A stretch of 7,913 bases of DNA from contig CAYLSV010000135.1 in NCBI GenBank assembly GCA_964386435.1, positions 1-7,913 of the forward strand. The letters are read 5' to 3'. Source of the DNA: CAYLSV01 sp964386435 (GTDB taxonomy: Bacteria > Planctomycetota > Phycisphaerae > Tepidisphaerales > Tepidisphaeraceae). Both the position numbers and the translations under genes were made by a program. Positions 5,641 to 7,913 of this stretch are shown here, one piece after another (the first letter of the stretch is position 1; each line of letters starts with the position of its first letter). The notes beneath the pieces were generated by a model that ran no database searches, was not told the origin of the DNA, and was given only the letters and a program-made list of their open reading frames with translations.

Positions 5641-6525
5641 TCAAATTTGTCGCCGCACACCCCGCAGCTTCGCGCTGCGGCTGCGGGGGTTGCTTGTCAA
5701 CTCTTCGTCGCCCGGCGTGATCGGCTTGCGGGTCAGCCGCTCGAAGCCGCCGGCCTGCTGGAGTGCCAAGAACCCTTGCTTCACCGGGCGGTCTTCCAGA
5801 CTGTGGAAGCTGATGATGCCCGCCCGGCCGCCGGGGTTGAGGACGGTGGGCAGGCTCGCCAAGAGCGCGTCGAGGTTTTCCCGCTCGCGGTTGACGGCCA
5901 TGCGCAGGGCTTGGAACGTGCGGGTGGCCGGGTGGATTTTCTGCCGCCGCCCGCCGCTGGCCCGCAGGACGGCGTTGGCCAAGTCGGCCGTCGTCTTCAG
6001 CGGTCGGCGGCCGACGATGTACCGGGCGATCCGCCGCGAGTGCCGCTCGTCGGCGTTCTGGTAGATGAGGTCGGCCAGCCGCTTCTCGGAGAGCGTGTTG
6101 CAGAGGTCGGCGGCCGTCGTGTCCAGCCGCGGATCGAGCCGCATGTCCAGCGGCATGTCGTTGGAGATCGACAAACCGTAGGCCGGATCAAAGAGCTGGT
6201 TCGTGCTGACGCCAAGGTCGGCCAGCAACGCGTCGACGCCGCCAAGCTCAAGATCGGTCAAAACCTCCGGAAATTCGGCAAAGTTCGCATGCACCGCATG
6301 CACCCGGCACGGCAACCCCGCCAGCCGCCCTGCCGCGAACGCCAGGTTCCGCGAGTCGGCGTCCAAGCCGATGAGCGTGCCGCCCGCCCCCACCGCCTCG
6401 CCGAGTTTCAGCGCGTGTCCGCCCCGCCCCAGCGTGCAATCAACGACCACCTCCCCCGGCCGCAAATCGAGCAACGCGAGGCACTCGTTTATCAACACCG
6501 GATCGTGCCCCACATCGTCTGCCAC
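5641..6525 (-). CDS. rsmH: 16S rRNA (cytosine(1402)-N(4))-methyltransferase
   Basis: A 294-residue RsmH (formerly MraW), which N4-methylates C1402 in the decoding centre of 16S rRNA using S-adenosylmethionine. N-terminal HDPVLINECLALL (7-19) is the family opening. VDCTLGRGGH (28-37) and GLDAD (53-57) form the cofactor site, and DLGVSTNQLFD (103-113) is the next signature. HPATRTFQALRMAVN (198-212), ISFHSLEDRPVK (238-249) and the C-terminal NPRSRSAKLR (279-288) are all present. The usual RGFSF...DGPLDMRMD block is altered to YGLSISNDMPLDMRLD (116-131), a divergence but not a lost catalytic motif. The start is GTG at 6525, in phase with MADDVGHDPV; no in-frame ATG fits better. A TACGCT box ends 6 bases upstream and no Shine-Dalgarno site is visible. 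It is the first gene of the division unit, and mraZ is not found upstream. Confidence 0.96.
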   Translation of the reverse strand: MADDVGHDPVLINECLALLDLRPGEVVVDCTLGRGGHALKLGEAVGAGGTLIGLDADSRNLAFAAGRLAGLPCRVHAVHANFAEFPEVLTDLELGGVDALLADLGVSTNQLFDPAYGLSISNDMPLDMRLDPRLDTTAADLCNTLSEKRLADLIYQNADERHSRRIARYIVGRRPLKTTADLANAVLRASGGRRQKIHPATRTFQALRMAVNRERENLDALLASLPTVLNPGGRAGIISFHSLEDRPVKQGFLALQQAGGFERLTRKPITPGDEELTSNPRSRSAKLRGVRRQI

Positions 6526-6531
6526 GGATCG

Positions 6532-6537
6532 AGCGTA
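6532..6537 (-). promoter_or_regulatory. -10-like box TACGCT ahead of rsmH
   Basis: On the minus strand TACGCT ends 6 bases before the GTG at 6525. This is the TAnnnT pattern seen at the other first genes of this window. No convincing -35 lies at the usual spacing. Transcription would start at or beside the start codon, giving a leaderless mRNA for the rsmH-LysM-ftsL-ftsI unit. Confidence 0.4.
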
Positions 6538-6618
6538 GGTCGACGTGGTGCTGAGCCCGGAGGACGTTCAGGAAGTGACCCTCCGTTGGGTGAGATTCAA
6601 CTTCGAAGGCAATCGGAC

Positions 6619-6655
6619 GCCCCACCGCTGCTTAGCAGCGGGGCTACGCACGCAG
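6619..6655 (-). repeat. REP-like palindromic repeat, copy C (inverted)
   Basis: Read on the minus strand: CTGCGTGCGTAGCCCC, then stem CCGCTGC, loop TAA and GCAGCGG, then TGGGGC. On the plus strand the stem arms are 6625-6631 and 6635-6641. The leader is identical to that of copy A. The stem bases differ from A on both arms in a way that keeps pairing (CCTC/GAGG in A, CTGC/GCAG here). It lies in the spacer between the fructokinase stop and the rsmH start, head to head with copy D. Confidence 0.7.
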
Positions 6656-6672
6656 CTTGAGCATGTTGGAGA

Positions 6673-6709
6673 GCGTGTGTGGCCCCGCAGCCCATGCAGC
6701 GGTGGGGGC
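6673..6709 (+). repeat. REP-like palindromic repeat, copy D
   Basis: GCGTGTGTGGCCCCGC (6673-6688), then AGCCCATGCA, then GCGGTGGGGGC (6699-6709). Leader and outer stem resemble copies A and C, but the inner stem is imperfect (AGC facing GCA). It is separated from inverted copy C by 17 bases, giving a two-unit inverted array of about 90 bases. A small extra inverted pair, CGAGC (6712-6716) and GCTCG (6724-6728), follows. The array may end the fructokinase transcript, but no T-run is present. The rest of the 6538-6773 spacer shows nothing else. Confidence 0.6.
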
Positions 6710-6773
6710 AACGAGCGGCGTTAGCTCGCTATGACGGTGGCGATTCAGAACCGCATGCTTTTCACGCACGCAC

Positions 6774-7658
6774 TCAGAGTTCGCCGTCCAGCACCGCCTG
6801 CGGCACCTCGGGCGTGGCCCCCGGTTGGGTGCAGACGAACGCCGAAACGGCGGCGGCTTTTTTGGCGATGGCCGGTAGCTCCTCCCCCGCCAGCAGACCG
6901 GCGATGACGGCGGCGGTGTAGCTGTCGCCGGCGCCCACGGTGTCGACGACCTCCACCTTTCGGCCGGGCTCGTCGTGGCGGTCGGTGCGGGTGAACAGCG
7001 TGCTGCCGGCCTCGCCGCGGGTGAGGACGAGGAGTTTCAGGCTGTGCCGCTCGATCACGGCATTGGCGAACTCGTCGGGCGTTGTGGCAAGGCCCAGCCC
7101 CGCGCCCACGGCGGCGACCTCGCCGTCGTTGAGCTTCATCACGTCGCACAGCCCCGCCGACGCCCGCAGCACCTCGGCCGAGTAGTGCGGCGGCCGGAGG
7201 TTCACGTCGAACACCTTCACGCACGCCGGCCCCAGCACCCCCACCATCTGCCGCACGGCCGCCCCGCCGACCGGGTGCCGCTGGGCCAGCGACCCGAACG
7301 TAACCGCCTTGGCCTTTTGCAGCAGCCTTACCGCCGGCTCGGTCGGCACGAGATAATCCCACGCCGCCGGCTCGATCGTGTACTTCTCCTCATCCGCCGC
7401 CTCCGGTCGCACGGTGACGACGCCGGTCGGGTGCTGCGGATCAATTGCCACCGCCGAGGTCCCCACGCCCCGCTTGCCGACGAGATCGGTGATCTCCCGC
7501 CCCAGCTCATCGTCCCCCACCCGGCTGACGACGTGGGCGTCGAGGCCGCGGGTGTGGCAGTGGTAGGCCACGTTCGCCGGCGCCCCGCCCACCTGCCGGC
7601 CGCTTGGCAGCAAATCCCAGAGAAGCTCGCCGATGCCGAGGACGGTGGGGCCGTTCAT
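6774..7658 (-). CDS. PfkB-family carbohydrate kinase, probable fructokinase
   Basis: A 294-residue ribokinase/PfkB-fold sugar kinase that phosphorylates a sugar with ATP. The opening VLGIGELLWDLLPSG (6-20) and GGAPANVAYHCHTRG (24-38) are the substrate-binding signature of fructokinase-like members. RVGDDELG (46-53) follows. FDVNLRPPHY (150-159) and KLNDGE (175-180) are fructokinase-type motifs. DTVGAGDSYTA (239-249) is the second PfkB signature, with Asp245 as catalytic base and the adjacent glycines as anion hole. The start is ATG at 7658; an extension to GTG at 7793 would run into the divergent gene and adds unconserved residues. TATTCT ends 5 bases upstream; no Shine-Dalgarno site is seen. 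It is a single-gene unit. Fructose as substrate is inferred from motif likeness; other ketoses or ribokinase-like sugars are possible. Confidence 0.9.
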   Translation of the reverse strand: MNGPTVLGIGELLWDLLPSGRQVGGAPANVAYHCHTRGLDAHVVSRVGDDELGREITDLVGKRGVGTSAVAIDPQHPTGVVTVRPEAADEEKYTIEPAAWDYLVPTEPAVRLLQKAKAVTFGSLAQRHPVGGAAVRQMVGVLGPACVKVFDVNLRPPHYSAEVLRASAGLCDVMKLNDGEVAAVGAGLGLATTPDEFANAVIERHSLKLLVLTRGEAGSTLFTRTDRHDEPGRKVEVVDTVGAGDSYTAAVIAGLLAGEELPAIAKKAAAVSAFVCTQPGATPEVPQAVLDGEL

Positions 7659-7663
7659 GCCGG

Positions 7664-7669
7664 AGAATA
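7664..7669 (-). promoter_or_regulatory. -10-like box TATTCT ahead of the sugar kinase
   Basis: On the minus strand TATTCT ends 5 bases before the ATG at 7658. It fits TAnnnT but sits one base closer than in the other examples, and no -35 is recognisable 17 bases upstream. It lies in the 55-base divergent spacer shared with the gene at 7714. Weak as a single call. Confidence 0.3.
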
Positions 7670-7699
7670 GGTGGCGTATCTCACCGGCCGCCGCGGCGC

Positions 7700-7705
7700 T
7701 ACCAT
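7700..7705 (+). promoter_or_regulatory. -10-like box TACCAT ahead of the gene at 7714
   Basis: TACCAT ends 8 bases before the GTG at 7714, the same distance as TACCTT to the sucC ATG. It differs from the sucC -10 at one position, and both are preceded by a GCG-rich run. No good -35 is visible (TATCTC at 17-base spacing). Confidence 0.4.
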
Positions 7706-7713
7706 CTCGTCGC

Positions 7714-7913
7714 GTGCGGTGGACGAAGCTCAAGCAGCTCACCGAGGCCCGCTTCGCCGAGGGCGTGCGGGGGCGGGTGGAGCTGTGGACCACGCGCTAC
7801 CGCTTCCGCATCTCCCGCCTGCACGACGAGGGCCGCAGCTGGATCACGATCGACGGCCGCGAGGTCTGGAACATGGTCGGCGGCGTGAGCGAGATCGACT
7901 GTGACGAGACCCG
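7714..7913 (+). CDS. Small protein resembling the SF0329 family (partial, cut by right edge)
   Basis: Sixty-six codons are visible from GTG at 7714 and the frame is open to the window end. The start VRWTKLKQLTEARFAEGVRG, then GRVELWTTRYRFRISR, then GRSWITIDGREVWNM match my recollection of small SF0329-type proteins, which open with a WxKLK-like motif, a TRYR-like motif and an aromatic W-I-x-I-D-G strand. The function of that family is unknown to me. GTG is chosen because the conserved-looking sequence begins there and a TACCAT box lies 8 bases upstream. The other two plus-strand frames over these bases give only low-complexity Arg/Ala-rich translations. Nothing suggests a frameshift. Family recognition is from memory and moderate. 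Confidence 0.6.
   Translation, partial: MRWTKLKQLTEARFAEGVRGRVELWTTRYRFRISRLHDEGRSWITIDGREVWNMVGGVSEIDCDET

Noticed and set aside
5647..6660. Open frame of 337 codons on the plus strand opposite rsmH
   Set aside because: Antisense to rsmH and runs on into the repeat spacer; no family features.
10..6709. The palindromic repeats as a CRISPR array
   Set aside because: Copies are thousands of bases apart, in both orientations, and lack regular spacers.
1..7913. A new defence, mobile or biosynthetic system
   Set aside because: All recognisable genes are housekeeping (cell wall, division, rRNA methylation, TCA cycle, sugar kinase); no nuclease, helicase, integrase, toxin or modular enzyme was seen.

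Overview
The window is GC-rich, densely coding bacterial chromosome. Six genes are recognised with confidence, one small gene is interrupted by a stop codon, and one gene is cut by the right edge. The GC-rich codon use, a GTG-started rsmH at the head of a short division cluster, very short spacers between divergent genes and a family of dispersed hairpin repeats would fit a planctomycete, possibly Phycisphaerae. That assignment is inference from general character; nothing here proves it.

Layout. (1) 1-111: downstream flank of the first gene, carrying one repeat copy. (2) 112-969, minus: S66-family LD-carboxypeptidase (peptidoglycan recycling). (3) 1031-2203, plus: sucC, succinyl-CoA ligase beta subunit, divergent from the S66 gene across a 61-base spacer; no sucD follows. 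(4) 2230-2439, continuing in frame to 2547, plus: a small exported or membrane-anchored protein whose frame is broken by a TAG codon. (5) 2548-2722: a spacer between convergent units with a long hairpin, repeat copy B. (6) 6525 down to 2723, minus: a four-gene unit in the order rsmH, LysM membrane protein, ftsL-like, ftsI-type penicillin-binding protein. This is a shortened division/cell-wall cluster with no mraZ before it and no murE after it. (7) 6526-6773: spacer with the rsmH promoter candidate and two repeat copies in opposite orientation. (8) 6774-7658, minus: PfkB-family sugar kinase, probably fructokinase. (9) 7714 to the right edge, plus: the start of a small protein resembling the SF0329 family.

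How the genes relate. The minus-strand unit couples 16S rRNA methylation (RsmH) to septal peptidoglycan synthesis (FtsL-like scaffold and FtsI transpeptidase), with a LysM peptidoglycan-binding protein inserted between. The S66 carboxypeptidase also belongs to peptidoglycan metabolism but sits in a separate unit. SucC and the sugar kinase are central metabolism.

Most interesting signals. First, every gene at the head of a transcription unit has a TAnnnT -10-like box ending only 5-8 bases before its start codon. For sucC it is joined to a near-ideal -35 at 17-base spacing. The downstream genes lack such a box, and two of them have Shine-Dalgarno-like sites. This points to leaderless transcription of first genes. 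Second, the in-frame TAG falls inside what reads as one continuous small beta-rich domain. Third, a REP/BIME-like palindrome family shows compensatory stem changes. I saw no phage, CRISPR, defence or transposase genes and no tRNA or rRNA, and I do not claim a new multi-gene system.
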